Positions 22,538-34,685 are shown, counted from the first letter of the stretch. The stretch is 64,000 bases of DNA from Clarkia xantiana subsp. parviflora (GCA_036873135.1 JAPTYO010000015.1:15913683-15977682), one strand, 5' to 3'. Made by a program: numbers and translations. Notes: generated by a model from the letters alone, not told the origin.

Positions 22538-24990
22538 TCAAACGACGTAGTTCAAAGCGAACAAGTCACAAGCAACAACCAAGGAACAACTCCAACAAGT
22601 TTCTAAACATAGAAGCCGGGGGGCAAACAGACTCATAAACGAGTTCAACATATCCAAAATATGGCACAGATCAAAGAATGCCATCATCTCTGACAGGACT
22701 GGGCGGAACAGGCAGAAGTTGCACATTAGTGCTGCACCATCTTCTCCAAACAAAAATGCAAACTGAGATGTTGCAGTATCCAAACGACGGAGCTCGGCAA
22801 CTTTCCCAACAACAAACTCCGCATACGGCCCTAACCTGTCAAAAGGAAAGCCAGGAACAAGAATGCTCACCCTACGAACAAAGTCCTCAGCAAACTCGCT
22901 GAGCATAGTAGCGGCCTTCGCCGTAGCAGCAGCAGTAACCGCGCTGTCAAACCCAGGAGTAGAAGGGAACTTTCCAAGTCCCTCTTCAATGCCGGCCTTC
23001 ATTTCCTCTTCGCGCACTTTCCGACAGGCAACTTTGTGCTTGCCCGCATTGTCAGAAATTGCCTTCTCAATGGCAGCATTCTCAGATTCAAGCTAAACAA
23101 GGCGGGCATGATCAGAATCATAACCGGCATCAAAATCCGTCATCTTCAAAGAAAGACGACGCACTTCATCCTTAGCTTCCTTAAGCTCCCTGGACACAGC
23201 GGCAGCTTTATCAGCAATGGCACGCTTCTCTTGGACAAGCTCCAACATGAAGGAGGCCATGTGCACCATATCAGAAACAACATGAAAACAACAAGAAAAT
23301 AAGCATACATGTTCGGGAATAACGAACATAGCAAAGCGAAGAAAGGTACTCACTGGAGTGAATCCAGATAACGATCTCTCAACAAAGGTTCGCGCCTCTT
23401 CGTCACTCGAGGGCCGAACAAGTCGATCACCAGGAGGAATGGATCGACGAAGAACGTGCACACCAACTTCCAGCGTGCTCAGCTGGGAGTTCTTGGGAAA
23501 AGTGAGATCTCCTGTCACATATGGCATCCACTTATCATCCGAAATATCACCTTCCAAAGGACGAAGCAGATCCGCACGTCCAAGTGGCGGGAGCACTACA
23601 TGCAAACCAACTAGAGTTATGCAAAAGCCAAAAACAAAGCGCACAAAAGCACACAATCAAGTGTTCAACTTATACCAGAAGGAAGAGCACGTTCCACCTC
23701 GGACCGCTCCTTCGAGCGGGGGGCAGACAGCGCATCCTCGCAACCGTCAACTTCCTTCCCTTTATGGCAGTAAGGAGTAGGAACGGTCACAGTAGCCTTC
23801 AGGCGCTTCGAACTGCTCGAAGAACGCGTCCCAGTGGTGGACCGTTTGGTAGAATCAGGAACGGCAACAACGCGATCAGTAACAAGCGTCTTGCGGCCTG
23901 CAAATAACACACAAAGTTACAACCCAACTAAGAAAGTACACAGGGAAGATTGTTTATTCAAACCGTCTACCTTTTCCATGTCCGGAAGCCGCCGATGCTT
24001 CAGAAGCAAGAGGTGGAACAATCCTTCCGCTAGAAGCCATCTTGCGAGCGGCTGCCGTCTGCAAAGACGAGATTTTTCCGTCAAACCAACCTACAGTGCA
24101 ACACGGTAAAAAGTTATAAAAATGATTAACATACCGAAGCCGCAGAAGGGAGCACATGAATCCTAACATCGACCAACTCCTGATCAGATGCGCACAGCGA
24201 ACAAGTAAAGCCGCGCGATTGCTGACAGTGATATATCTGCTTTATCACCTCCCTATCCGGCAAGGAGAGTTCCCGAAAAGCAGGCGCGGGATCAGATTTC
24301 CGAATATACCCGCATCATGAGCAAAAAAGTAATGGTGCCTCCAATGATCGGCAGACCGATCCGCGGCGGCGACCAATCGGTAACTAGAATCCCACTTGGC
24401 TTCACCAAGACCAAGTTCCTCAAAACCATCACTTTGCAAGTTCGGCCAGCGAACTTTCACACTGCACAATCCCGCAGAGTCCGGACTCTTAAGCTGATAG
24501 AAGCAGCGAAAGAGGGTGGGAGAGTAATGTGAAACAGCACTCTAAAACAAGTCCATACCCGAATCCCGTTGGGCGCAAGATCTAAAGGGGAAATCCCATA
24601 ACCGCTACAGAGCTCAATCAAATCAGAGCAATAGGGAAACCGCAAACCCTCTCTAACGTGAGATGTATACACGACGGACAAATCTACAGGTGTAGGAGTA
24701 GCATCTCCTAAACTACTCTCACGGAGTGCGTCAAAGGGATAAACGGCCTCGGCACAAGGGTCAAGTCCGGAAGCACTCGCATACAGGGTAAACAAGGATC
24801 TATCCAAGCGGTTAGTGTAGTACCTAACCAACACCTCTGTCTCTCCGACAGGAGATGCCTCAACAAAAGGCTCAGCAGCTACACCCTCATCGGTGTCCAA
24901 AACACTATCTACTGGTAAAACCAAGTCTACCTCCAAGTCATCCTCAATATCAAGGAGTCTGCGATAGAGGAGTGGTGGACTTACTCATAG
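22538..24990 (-). pseudogene. Antisense multi-exon gene of element C, PF04195-like ('putative gypsy type transposon')
   Basis: A gene on the strand opposite to gag. Exon 1 (24990 to about 24245) contains REGLRFPYCSDLIELCSGY, ISPLDLAPNGIRVWTCFRVL and, after a frame shift near 24530, LFRCFYQLKSPDSAGLC and SADHWRHHYFFAHDAG. This order of motifs resembles the plant PF04195 domain. Downstream exons have GT...AG borders: one ends AAG/GTAGAC near 23970, the next begins TTTGCAG/GCCGCAAG near 23898 and ends CTTCTG/GTATAAG near 23672, the next begins GTAG/TGCTCCC near 23600 and ends CTCCA/GTGAGT near 23357. The 3' part (23270-22600) is Glu/Lys/Ala-rich and likely coiled coil. The function is unknown. 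Frameshifts, including one at the start, suggest decay in this copy. Confidence 0.6.
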
Positions 24991-25055
24991 CGGCAATTCG
25001 ATCAAAAGGAAGGGAGTTCCGCAAGAGGTTACTACAACTTCACAATCTGCAAGAA

Positions 25056-25140
25056 CCAAACAAGGGTCAACGCGCATAGTAAAAGTCAACGCGCATAGCA
25101 AAAGTCAACGCACATAGCAAAAGTCAACGCGCATAGCAAA
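25056..25140. repeat. 22-bp tandem repeat
   Basis: Four units of GCAAAAGTCAACGCGCATA upstream of the antisense gene start. GTCAA-type motifs are W-box cores, but a regulatory role is speculation. Confidence 0.75.
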
Positions 25141-26560
25141 GTTGGTACGTGTAACAAAAATAGCCAACATCCTAAGACAGCTATCATGCAAACGGTGGGA
25201 CTAACGTGACGAACCGCGAGGATCAAACACGGCAATACTTAGGAAAAATATTTTGCTAAGACATCAAGACAACAAACGGCTACTCCCAAAGACGTTTGGC
25301 AATTCCCGTCAACCAACAAACCCGTCAAGGGAAGAAACTACGCATACCGACCAAAAAGCCTCTACGCGAAGACATGGGGGCAATATGTCCAATTGGGGAA
25401 TTTTACCACAACTATCCACGGAAGTGAAAAATCGTCTAAGGCATGAACCGAAAATGATAGCAACGATAACCAACCAGCAACTATTCAACATACAAACACC
25501 AAGGAACAGCTCTATACGACAACAACGACAAATAGTTCAAACGAACAACAATACGGCAATATCCAAAATCAAGTTGAAGCTGTCCTGTAAAATCGAGTTT
25601 TCAGATTACCTCAAAATGTGACGAAAAGTATCACAATGGACTCCACTCGTCGAGACGATTTCGCAAAGGTAAGGACCGCGGCGAACGGAGCACGGGAAGG
25701 CGGTGCGTGGGTTACACGCGCCGGCAGGGCGATGCTCACGCGGCGGCGCGTGAGGGCGCGTCCGGCGTCGTCTGGCGATTCCAAAGGCGGCGCTGGAATC
25801 CTCGTGGCAATCTGAGTCGATTGGTGGTGTCAATTTCTGGAAAAAAAAAGTCAAGAATCAAACACGAAACTTTCGGGATGCACCTAAGGTTTACGACGGT
25901 GAAGAAATTATGAACACACAAATGATTTCTAGAAATGGTGAAGTAATTACCTGCAAAGAAGAAGGAAGAATGAATTCCCAAAGAGCTGGAAGAATGATTG
26001 GGGATTTGTGTAATTACATATCCCAAAAGATTCCTTGGTGATAAGGATTAAATGAGTAATTCATCTACACCCACGCCTAAGTACTTACGGTATACTCCAC
26101 CCTCTTCTAAGTATTTACTCATACATACATGATTATTTTGGTACTGCGCGTATCAAACCCGTCATTCTACACGCATGTTTTCATATCGCATGATTCATGA
26201 TTTGATAATCACTAAGTCGTTTTAGAAGTATACGGATTATATTTCTTACGTCACGTAATTACGTTCTTGCCATGACCGTTACTTGTGCATGCACGTTGAT
26301 AAAAGCATGTCCGCATGACGTATTACTAATTGCTTATATCCTTAGCGGTAATCATGTCTGCACGTTACATATGCGCATTCTCTATTGCACTAACCGTGAT
26401 GACAGGAAATAAAGTCACTCGGTCAGAAAATCAAAGGACGGACGAAACCAAGACTTCTACGTCCAACCAACGACCAAAACCGGAAGGGTAGCGTCAAGCT
26501 CAAATTGAACGCGTATCCTAACTTAAAAATAGAGTCAAGAAAGGTTTTCAACCGTTACTT
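25141..26560. other. 3' region of element C, upstream of the antisense gene
   Basis: 25285-26030, including a GC-rich stretch at 25670-25800, is missing from B. The rest aligns with B 4800-5330. The open frame at 25854-25606 is not supported by comparison. If the antisense gene is transcribed, its promoter should lie here or in the 3' LTR. Confidence 0.5.
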
Positions 26561-26561
26561 G

Positions 26562-26574
26562 ACTCGGGGGCAAG
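26562..26574 (+). other. Polypurine tract of element C
   Basis: ACTCGGGGGCAAG immediately before the 3' LTR, identical to B. Confidence 0.85.
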
Positions 26575-27495
26575 TGATGGATATGTGTCCAATTCGGGTT
26601 CGTATTTATATTTCGGGCCTCGTAAACACGTCGAAACTACATCACGACTTGAAAAACGTCTCCCAAAGGGTCAAAACGGTCCGAAAACGCGTTACGCGCG
26701 TCCGGACCGGACCTCCGGATTGCATTGCAACCCGGACGTCCGGGTTGCTTGCACTCCGGAAGTCCGGGTTGCTTGCACTCCGGACGTCCGGATTGCAGCA
26801 ATCCGGACCTCCGGATTGCGCGGCAAGCCGGACCTCGCCAAATTGCCCAAATTCGACGAGGTCCGGATTGCATTACGGGTATTGCGCGATTACCGATTAC
26901 GCGATTACCGTTACATGTAGAGAAGTCAAGTTCGCGCATTGCCAATATTGATGACGGTTACCGCTTGCTTTTGAACCGTCATCAAACCGCTTAAAAACCG
27001 GGTCCGGTCCCAAGGAAGCCTATAAATAGGAGGCCTTGGCCACCCATTTTCACACATCCTCTCATTTGCCCAACTTTGGTATTTTGAGCTCTGACTTCTC
27101 TCTAGAAATACTTTCTCCCTCTAGAATTACCTTTTTAGCCCTATAGTGACTTAAGCATCGGAGAGGGCTCCACTAGCACCACCCCCCCCCTCTCCGTGCT
27201 AGTACTGGCCCTTCGTGCAGGAACCGGCGCCCCAAACGTTCGGACTCGTGCACAGACCATCGTTTCCCGAGGCTCAGACGCCTCTTGAGACACAACCGCC
27301 TTTTGAGACTCAGACGCCTCCTGAGACACAACCGCCTTTTGAGACTCAGACCTTTCCGAGACTCAGCGATAAAGTCGAACACTCGTCAGTGGAACATGGC
27401 GGAAACCTCTTCCAGACGAAGGGTGACAGCCCGAAAACCCGCTCAACCATTCAGACAGACGCGTCCCCACGACCTAGTTCATCCAGGACGCAACA
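26575..27495 (+). repeat. 3' LTR of element C
   Basis: 921 bp, starts TGATGGATATGTGTCC and ends GACGCAACA. About 100 bp longer than the 5' LTR because of extra CCGGACGTCCGG-type palindromic units at 26720-26815. Poly-C of 9 at 27182-27190. Confidence 0.95.
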
Positions 27496-27500
27496 GCTAC

Positions 27501-28520
27501 GAATTATGATTCCATCGTGGACAGCGCGACACAGGTTTGCTTCTTGCTCGTCCATGAAATGGTGGCATTAGCAAGGAGAAACACTCCCTCTGTGGTGGAA
27601 TTACGATCATCCGGATCGCCACCATGGTCGAGGTCACTGTAACCGGTCAATTCTAACTTCCCGCCCTCATAGCACATCGCGTAGTCGGCAGTACCTTTCA
27701 AATAACAAATAATTCATTTTACAGCCTTTAAATGTTGATAGCAGGGATCAGATTGGAAACGTGCTACTAGGCCCACGGCGTAACAGATATCCAGACGGGT
27801 GCATTGCATGGCGTACATCAAACTACCGACCATGCTTAAATATTCCGGACCATTCATCTGTTCACGATCTGCCAAGTTCTTGGGGCAGTCACGTTTTGAC
27901 AGTGCGCACCCAAACACCACCGACGTATCCTCGGGTTTGGCATCATGTAATCTGAATCTTTTCAACAGTTTGTTGATATAAGCTTCTTGAGACAGACACA
28001 ATTTCCGGGTAGCCCGATCTCTAGCAATTTTAATGCCCTCTCTCATGTCTTTCATCTCAAATACTGATGCCAACCATGACTTTGACTTGTTCATAAAACT
28101 CACATCGTTTGCTGCAATGAGTATGTCGTCCACGTATAAGGTTAATATGACATACTTAGACCCGTAGGTCTTATAATACATGCACGGATTCTCGTGAAGA
28201 TTGGCGAATCCATTTCCTACGATTTCCTCATGGAATCTGCGGTACCATTGCCGAGACGACTGTTTAAGACCGCAGACGGATCTTTGGAGTTTACAAACTT
28301 TACGTTCGTTACCAAGAGTAATGAAACCCTCCGGTTGCTCCATGTAGATCTCTTCCTCCAGGTTTCCGTGGAGGAATGCGGTCTTAACATTCATTTGGTG
28401 CAGCTCGAGATTGAGACTTGCGACCAGGACCATGACTGGCCCTAACTGTGGTTTTACGCACAGTCAGTGAGTTTGTTTAGTCAAAGTCAACTCCGTGAAA
28501 TGGGTATATCCTTTCGCATC
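27501..28520 (-). pseudogene. copia reverse transcriptase and RNase H, N-terminal part (element F)
   Basis: On the minus strand: KTAFLHGNLEEEIYMEQPEGF motif region, SRQWYRRFHEEIVGNGF, catalytic LYVDDILIAAND (YVDD codons 28125-28136), SLMYAMQCTRLDICYAVGL, and RNase H with LTGYSDLDHGGDPDDRNSTT (catalytic Asp) near 27640. Relative to G, five residues are lost at KDM(GEAAYIL)GIKI, frame retained. A stop (GAA to TAA) follows STMES just before the C insertion. The rest of RNase H is at 16329-16652. Confidence 0.92.
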
Positions 28521-30440
28521 AAGTCGAGTTTTGCACCTCCCGACCTTTTCCATTAGTGGTAAGCATTCTTTCAGGACTCACCGTATCCTTGTTCCCATGT
28601 GGTTAGCAGGTAAATCAACTATAGATTATGATGGCTTTCATTTAAGGCGATCTCTCACTTTTATTATTTTCCTCCATTTTCCCACTTGAGGTCTTTCCAA
28701 TGCTTGCCAACAGTTATTAGAGTTAGGTTTTTACCCTACTCGATAGGTTCAAAGCCGGGTTCGAAGCCTTTGACTTTCGACTAGGCTTGATTAATCCCAT
28801 CTAGAGTCTGATCATTTCTCCTACTCGGAATAATACTTCTTTTCATAGCAATACTTCAATTGGGAACTTTTCTCCCACTCGGAAAAACAATTTTTATTGG
28901 AGCATCGTTTCCTTTGGGAACTAGATCAGTGCTTGAACCTTGAACAACAACTTTCCTTTGACAACCTCTTGGTCTCAGGGTTTTACTTCCGAGATGAATT
29001 ATTTGATCACTAGGATCTGGAACCAATTTTGGTCGGATCACTCCAACTGGAAACAATGGGTATCACTCCCACTGGAAACAATGGGTAGTAGAGGCAGTTG
29101 TGGCTTTCCTGGTTCAGCAATATGACAAACAGGTTCAACTTGATTTGTCTCTTCGGCAACAGTGATCTCACGTGGTAGGGTTTATTCCTCCAACTGGATT
29201 TACTATGAAAATGTTTCCATTGTCATTTACCATGTCATTCACTTGAGTTGTCGGTTCAAATCTATCCCACTCGAATTAAGTGGGATCTGATTGTCAATGA
29301 TATCCTGCTCCGTTTTGGTCATGACTACTGAGATTTAAACTGTCCATGCATTTGGAAAATTCGCCCTCAAGAGATGTAATGTCTTCATGTTTGATCACGA
29401 CACCATTTTCAAAAGCTTTAAACAGACATTTTATAAAAGTAGATATAATGCTCTTCTTCTAAATACGTGTTTAATGCGCAATTTAATGTCGCAAGATGAT
29501 ATGATTTAACTCATTATCATTCTTTAGCTTGACAAAGTGTCTTACCGATTTTATTAGAACACAGTTTACATACACGTGAGTCATCTTTTTCATCCCTTAG
29601 GGAACACCTGATAGAGTGACTCTAACATTATGTTCTTGAACTGTGCTTCTTGAAGTGTGTTTTAATTGATTTGAATGCCTAGCCTGACTTATTGTTCAAG
29701 GCGTTTGGAAGGAAAATCGTTTAACCGATTTCATCATTCTTCGTTTGCAAACTTATCTCAAAGATTTTATCCCATCTCCGAACTGAGCATCTTGGGTTTT
29801 CACCCTATGTGTCTCCTGATACTTTTACAAGGTCGTGGTAGTTTCGAAGCCTACTTCGTACCGATGTAAATGTTATAAATCTGTTGTTTCCGCAGGAATG
29901 CAAACGAAAATTCAGCACCTAATCATTCAAACACTTCATTATTAAACTCGTATCGCACTTGCGCGTAGCGCTATTCACCGTAGTTTTAATCTTAGGGTGA
30001 ATCGTTTCATTTCTGAATTTAATTGAATTTATTCCAATCGGTTTCACACATGATTATCATTACTGTCTATTTCATTTCAATGGAGTACTAATAATAAATA
30101 AAGACTTATAAGAAATATATATGAGCAATGCATTAAACAACAATCAAAAGGATCGAATAGCTTGAGAAATGGGTGATCGATACTTTGTCCAAGCATTTGT
30201 CACATGTTCAAAATGAAGTGTTTCCTATATTTCAAGGAACATTATTATCATTGAGTATCTTAAACTGAAAATTAAGAAGAGGTTCATTCAGCAAATAAAG
30301 ATAAAGTCTTTCATTCAACCTTTATGTTTCCGGGGTAAGCTCCTCAGGTTTGTGCTTGTACTCCCTCTCGTTTCTGTAATCCAAAAGGGTAAATTTGAAT
30401 TACTTTCGAGCGAGTAGAGTCCTTGAAGAACTTATGAGGT
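28521..30440 (-). other. Non-coding middle of copia element F
   Basis: Aligns with 2500-4001 (H) and 36600-37990 (G). No integrase or protease motif and no long frame. Contains the linker repeat near 28815-28920. Confidence 0.6.
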
Positions 30441-31290
30441 TATCATTATTCTTCAGCACGTACCTTGGGAGGATTGGTATAGGCCATAGCAAGGTGTCCT
30501 TTCACGCCACACCTGAAACACGTTCGAGTTTCCTCCCTGCGTGTCTGTTTTTCTTGCCTTTTCTTGCCACCTAATTTCTTTTGCTTGAACTTCTTATGAG
30601 GTTTTGGAGCTAAAGGCTTATCAGCCTTAATCCGAAGGCCCTTGCCTTTTCTCTTGCGCTTACCCTTTTACTCAGCTGGATGTGAGGATGCAAGATGCAT
30701 TTCTGCTCTCGGATTTTCAGCCTTGAGACGATCCTCTTCTAGCTCGAGATGGACTCGCACTTTCTTGAGGTCATCGAGTTGAGTGGCATGGATAAGGTGC
30801 ATTTTCATGCTATTCCAAGAGTCAGGCAAGGATCGGATAACGCATTGGACCTTTTGTTCGTCGGTCGGGATTTCTCCTGCGTCCTTGAGTTCAGCAAGAT
30901 GGTTAGACATAGTCTAATATGCTCCTTCATTGTGTGCTTGGGATTCATCTTGTACGAGTCTAAAGCGGTGTTTAATGACCGCTTCTGGGCTGTGGTGTAA
31001 ACACCAAACCCTACCTTAAGACCGTACCAAAGGTCCTTGGCAGACTCATAGTGATCATATCCATAGAGTATGTCATCCTCAAGCAGTGACAACAAGGCGG
31101 AACGAATTTCCTGGTCATTTCCATCCCATTCATCATGGAATTTCCTCAGTTTGGCCGTGAGGCCTCCCTCTGGCCTGACTTGTTTTGAAGTCAGATGCTC
31201 CAAACCTCTCATTTCAGTAATTACCATCCTCGCGCGCTTATTCCAGATCTTGTAATTGTTGCTGTTCAATCTCACTCCCTAATTCATTTG
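30440..31290 (-). pseudogene. gag: copia Gag (element F)
   Basis: Typical Ty1/copia capsid: LNSNNYKIWNKRARMVI at the start (31275), then DDILYGYDHYESAKDLWYGL, and in the next frame MSNHLAELKDAGEIPTDEQ with VIRSLPDSWNSMKMHLIH. A zinc knuckle follows at 30479-30520, CFRCGVKGHLAMAY, in which the last Cys of CX2CX4HX4C is replaced by Tyr (TGT to TAT, 30479-30481). One frameshift lies near 30900. G and H lack this gene. Confidence 0.9.
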
Positions 31291-32008
31291 GGAGATAACA
31301 TTGCTGATCGCATCCATTAATACTAACATATTGATAATCACGCATAATCAGGGAGACAATATCATTTTGAGAAAGAATTGCATACATCAAATATCTATTA
31401 AGATGGAATCTTGAAAAATAATGATTCCTCAGTCATCTAAACCAACCGACCACCAGTAAACTAATGGAAGATGGCTGTGAAAGAGTTCACATTATCGTCG
31501 TCTTCTATCCAACATACCAGTCTTTTAAAACGGTTTTAATCGCAAATTACCGGAACGGGAATTTTAAAATAAGCATACCCGATCTTGGATTTCCCAATTC
31601 CCTTTTATTTTGGGAAAATATTCCGATGAATTCACTCATGCATATATAATTCTACTATCCACGTAAATTATCATACGCCAGCAACATTCATCACATAAAC
31701 CACACTCATGCTTATGCGTCATGCGTCTAATGTTCCGAGGAACTCATGCTTGCAAACATAATTCTACTTCCAAGTAAATTATCAAATGCAACTACATCCT
31801 CAACATTCTAGCATACGTGTCAAACATGTAACATTCACATCCATCATACACATCTGGCGACTGGTTTTCGATTTTAAAATAATTTTAAACATTAGGGGCT
31901 GATTTGCAATTCATGCTTATATTCAATCACGCAACATTCTAGACATGAATCATAGGCATTTTCAACCATCACAGCATGTCTATCCTAGTGCACATTCCAT
32001 ATATTTAA
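31291..32008 (-). other. Leader of copia element F, distal part
   Basis: Non-coding, shared with G and H (for example GGAAGATGG...GTGAAAGAGTTCACATTA). Ends at the Mutator-like insertion. Confidence 0.6.
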
Positions 32009-33303
32009 GGGTTAAGAACCTATGAAAGGTCTGAACTATCACCCATGTTAACGGGAGAGGTCTGAAATTTAAAAAGTTAATAACAGAGGTCTGAAATTTC
32101 AATTTTGTTGATTTGAGGTTTTCCGTCCATTTTTAGGGTTAAATTTAACAGAATCGTGTGAAATGACATTTTTGCCCCTTTAATATTTTGTTTTATTTAA
32201 TATCTTATTTAAGGAAATGTGAAATGACAATTTTACCCCTAAAGTCAAATTAAAACCACCCAACTCCGGCCACCACCACCCGACTCCGGCGACCACCACC
32301 TCGACTCCGACGACCACCACCTCGGCTCCGGCGACCCGACTCCGGCCACCACCTCAGCAAAAAAGCTCTGATCGGGGCCAAAAAGCTCCGATCGGAGCCA
32401 AAAAAGCTCCGGTCGGGGCCACAGAGCTCCGAGCCATTCTTGATTTGAGCTGCGAGACCATTATTCACAGTCGACTCGCGGCCGATTCGAAACCCTGTAC
32501 GAAATCTGCAGTTTCTGAATCCAAAATCACTGGGTTTTCGTCGGTGAATCGAGGAGTCCGCGAAAATCGATATTTTCTCCGATTCGGGTCTATCCAGAAA
32601 ACGGGTGCTCGAAAGATCGACCCAGATGTCTCCAGAGAGCATAAAGCGAGATGCTTTTACTGTGAATGCAAGAAACCAGAGGCTGGTTGTTGTTCAGATC
32701 CCTGGGTCGAAGAAGAAGAAGACAGAAAATGCAAGCCAGAGGCGTTAAATCAATTAAATAATGAAGAAATGGAGGATTTCATTAGGTAATCAGTGTAATC
32801 TGAGGTGGGTCTCTACTCTCTAGCTGTTGCTGCTATACTGTGTTCATTCATCATTCATCACCTCCTCTTGGTAAAGAAAATTGGGGTCGGATCTGATTTT
32901 CCTTGTCAGATCAACAACAACCAGTGGAAAAGTTATCGGGGCCGGTGGCTCCGATTTTGGCCCAATCGGAGCCTTGGTGGTGGTCGCCGGAGTACGGTGG
33001 TGGTCGCCAGAGTACGATTGGTGGTCGCCGGAGTACCGTGGTGGCTTCAAGGGCATTTTGGTCTTTTCACTCCAAGCATGTGAGGGGCACACTTGATAGA
33101 AGGGCATTTTTGGAAATTTATTTTATTTCCGGTCACATGCTTGGCATGTGACCAATTTCCGTTAGTTTTAACGGAAAAAAACTAACGGAGACCGCTGTTA
33201 TCAACAAAATTGAAATTTCAGACCTCTGTTATTAACTTTTTAAATTTCAGACCTCTCCCGTTAACATGGGTGATAGTTCAGACCTTTCATAGGTTCTTAA
33301 CCC
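32009..33303. mobile_element. Mutator-like non-autonomous element (1295 bp)
   Basis: Terminal inverted repeats of at least 95 bp start GGGTTAAGAACC and end GGTTCTTAACCC. They are flanked by a perfect 9-bp duplication TATATTTAA (32000-32008, 33304-33312). H has the empty site (13528-13536). Nine-base duplications are diagnostic of Mutator-type insertion. The interior has CACCACC-rich subterminal inverted blocks and a stretch (32420-32790) of more balanced composition. Plus-strand frame 32445-32789 contains CFYCECKKPEAGCC and an acidic tail but is not recognised; it could be captured host sequence. No transposase. Confidence 0.88.
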
Positions 33304-33589
33304 TATATTTAACCGGGTCTCAGGCCACAATATGCAATATCCAGCTAGCTTGACTCAGTCAAGACAACATTTCTAATCATGCATAAATATATATTTAATA
33401 ATAAACAATTACAATTCAGCCCACTAATTATACCAGTCCCAAAAACATGTATCTCCGAGATCCATCCCCATAATCGAAACAAGGCATAAATGTTATCAAA
33501 CCTTGAGCACTGTGTAGGCCTATTAAGTTTAAAAAACATTTGGATTTTAAAACTTGACCTCCCTATTTTAATTGACTTGAATTTGGTTT

Positions 33590-33850
33590 TGAAAATACGG
33601 TTCGGTTCAGTCAATTTCAGTTCGGTTTGGTCCGGTTCGGTTCAGGTCCGGTCCGGAAAATCCGGTTCGGTTCGGTCCGGTAAAATCCGATTCGGTTCGG
33701 TCCGTTTTTTATTTTAAAATCTGGTTCGGTCCGAACCGGTCCAATAAAAATAGGGTTCGGTTCGGTTCAACACACAAAACCGGTTCGGTTAGATCCACCT
33801 AGTTACCCCGGTCCGAACCGATTAGGTCGAATCGATTGAGAAAATCTGGT
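33590..33850 (-). repeat. GGTTCGGTCC minisatellite in the copia leader (F)
   Basis: Five-base blocks as in 13690-13960 of H. Confidence 0.75.
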
Positions 33851-33859
33851 TCGGTTTTA

Positions 33860-34671
33860 ATTCGTTCCGGTTTGACATATTGGACCGGCCCAATAATTAA
33901 AATATTAAAGGTTGGGCCGAAATGTTTACTTGTGGCCCAAGTAGGGTTTTAAAGTCCAAAAATATTTAACTTAGCCACCAAGTAACATTAACTATAAAAA
34001 TAATTCCCAATATTAATAATATATATATATATATATTGCTAAGATTAAATCAATCAACAATATATATATATATATATATATATGTAAAAATCGGCACCAA
34101 TATATAAATATATATATTATTTATTGTCAATATCTTAAATAGGGAAACATATATTAACAATATATTTTCTCAATATTTTAGGTAACTAAAATCTATCAAT
34201 AATATCTTTAACCTATTTAAATATTTATATATATTGATAGTTATATATATTTCTATATATTAATGTGAATCTATCCTTATGTTCCCTATTATAGATATAT
34301 TGTTACCTAGAATAAAAATTAAAATATGTTAAATAAAATTATTAAAATATTCGGCCGAAATTTTATCCCTTGGTGTCTAAGAAGTTAAAAAAATTTACCT
34401 TGTAATTCACCTAGGGTTTCGGTCAAAAACACAAATTTGGGAACAAGTGGTCAAATTTTAAGATCAAAGTTTAATAAGATCTACAATCCAATGTTTGATT
34501 TTGATAAATATTACATTTTCTCTCTAATATCATGAACATAAAATTTCCTAAGAATATCATGAAAATTCGAAAAATTCGAAAAATTTTGAAAAATTCTCCT
34601 TTTAAAATTTCGATCCAAAGTTTTAAATTTTCAAGAACGTAAATTTATCAAAATCATGAACTCCTTACACA
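33860..34671 (-). other. AT-rich proximal leader of element F
   Basis: Long TA runs (34018-34083, 34100-34260) and no open frame. It corresponds to the part at which H breaks off (14125-14150). Confidence 0.55.
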
Positions 34672-34684
34672 GACTCTGATACCA
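34672..34684 (-). other. Primer binding site of element F
   Basis: The minus strand reads TGGTATCAGAGTC immediately inside the LTR, the classic complement of the 3' end of initiator tRNA-Met used by plant copia elements. Confidence 0.9.
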
Positions 34685-34685
34685 C

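Larger units (their letters stand above)
16653..27495 (+). mobile_element. Element C: complete RT-less Ty3/gypsy-like retrotransposon with antisense gene (10843 bp)
   Basis: LTRs 16653-17473 (821 bp) and 26575-27495 (921 bp), with a perfect target duplication GCTAC at 16648-16652 and 27496-27500. The sense strand carries Gag, protease and a second Gag-like module (17522-20662). The antisense strand carries a multi-exon gene (24990-22538). No reverse transcriptase or integrase is seen, so mobility would depend on proteins from elsewhere. It is inserted in the RNase H gene of F. Confidence 0.95.

Noticed and set aside
22538..24990. A bona fide host gene overrun by element C
   Set aside because: The gene lies wholly between the LTRs, its start is also present in element B at the same relative position, and the target duplication brackets the whole unit. 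It belongs to the element.
34018..34260. TA-rich runs as a possible replication origin or matrix attachment region
   Set aside because: AT microsatellites are common in such leaders; no further evidence in the sequence.
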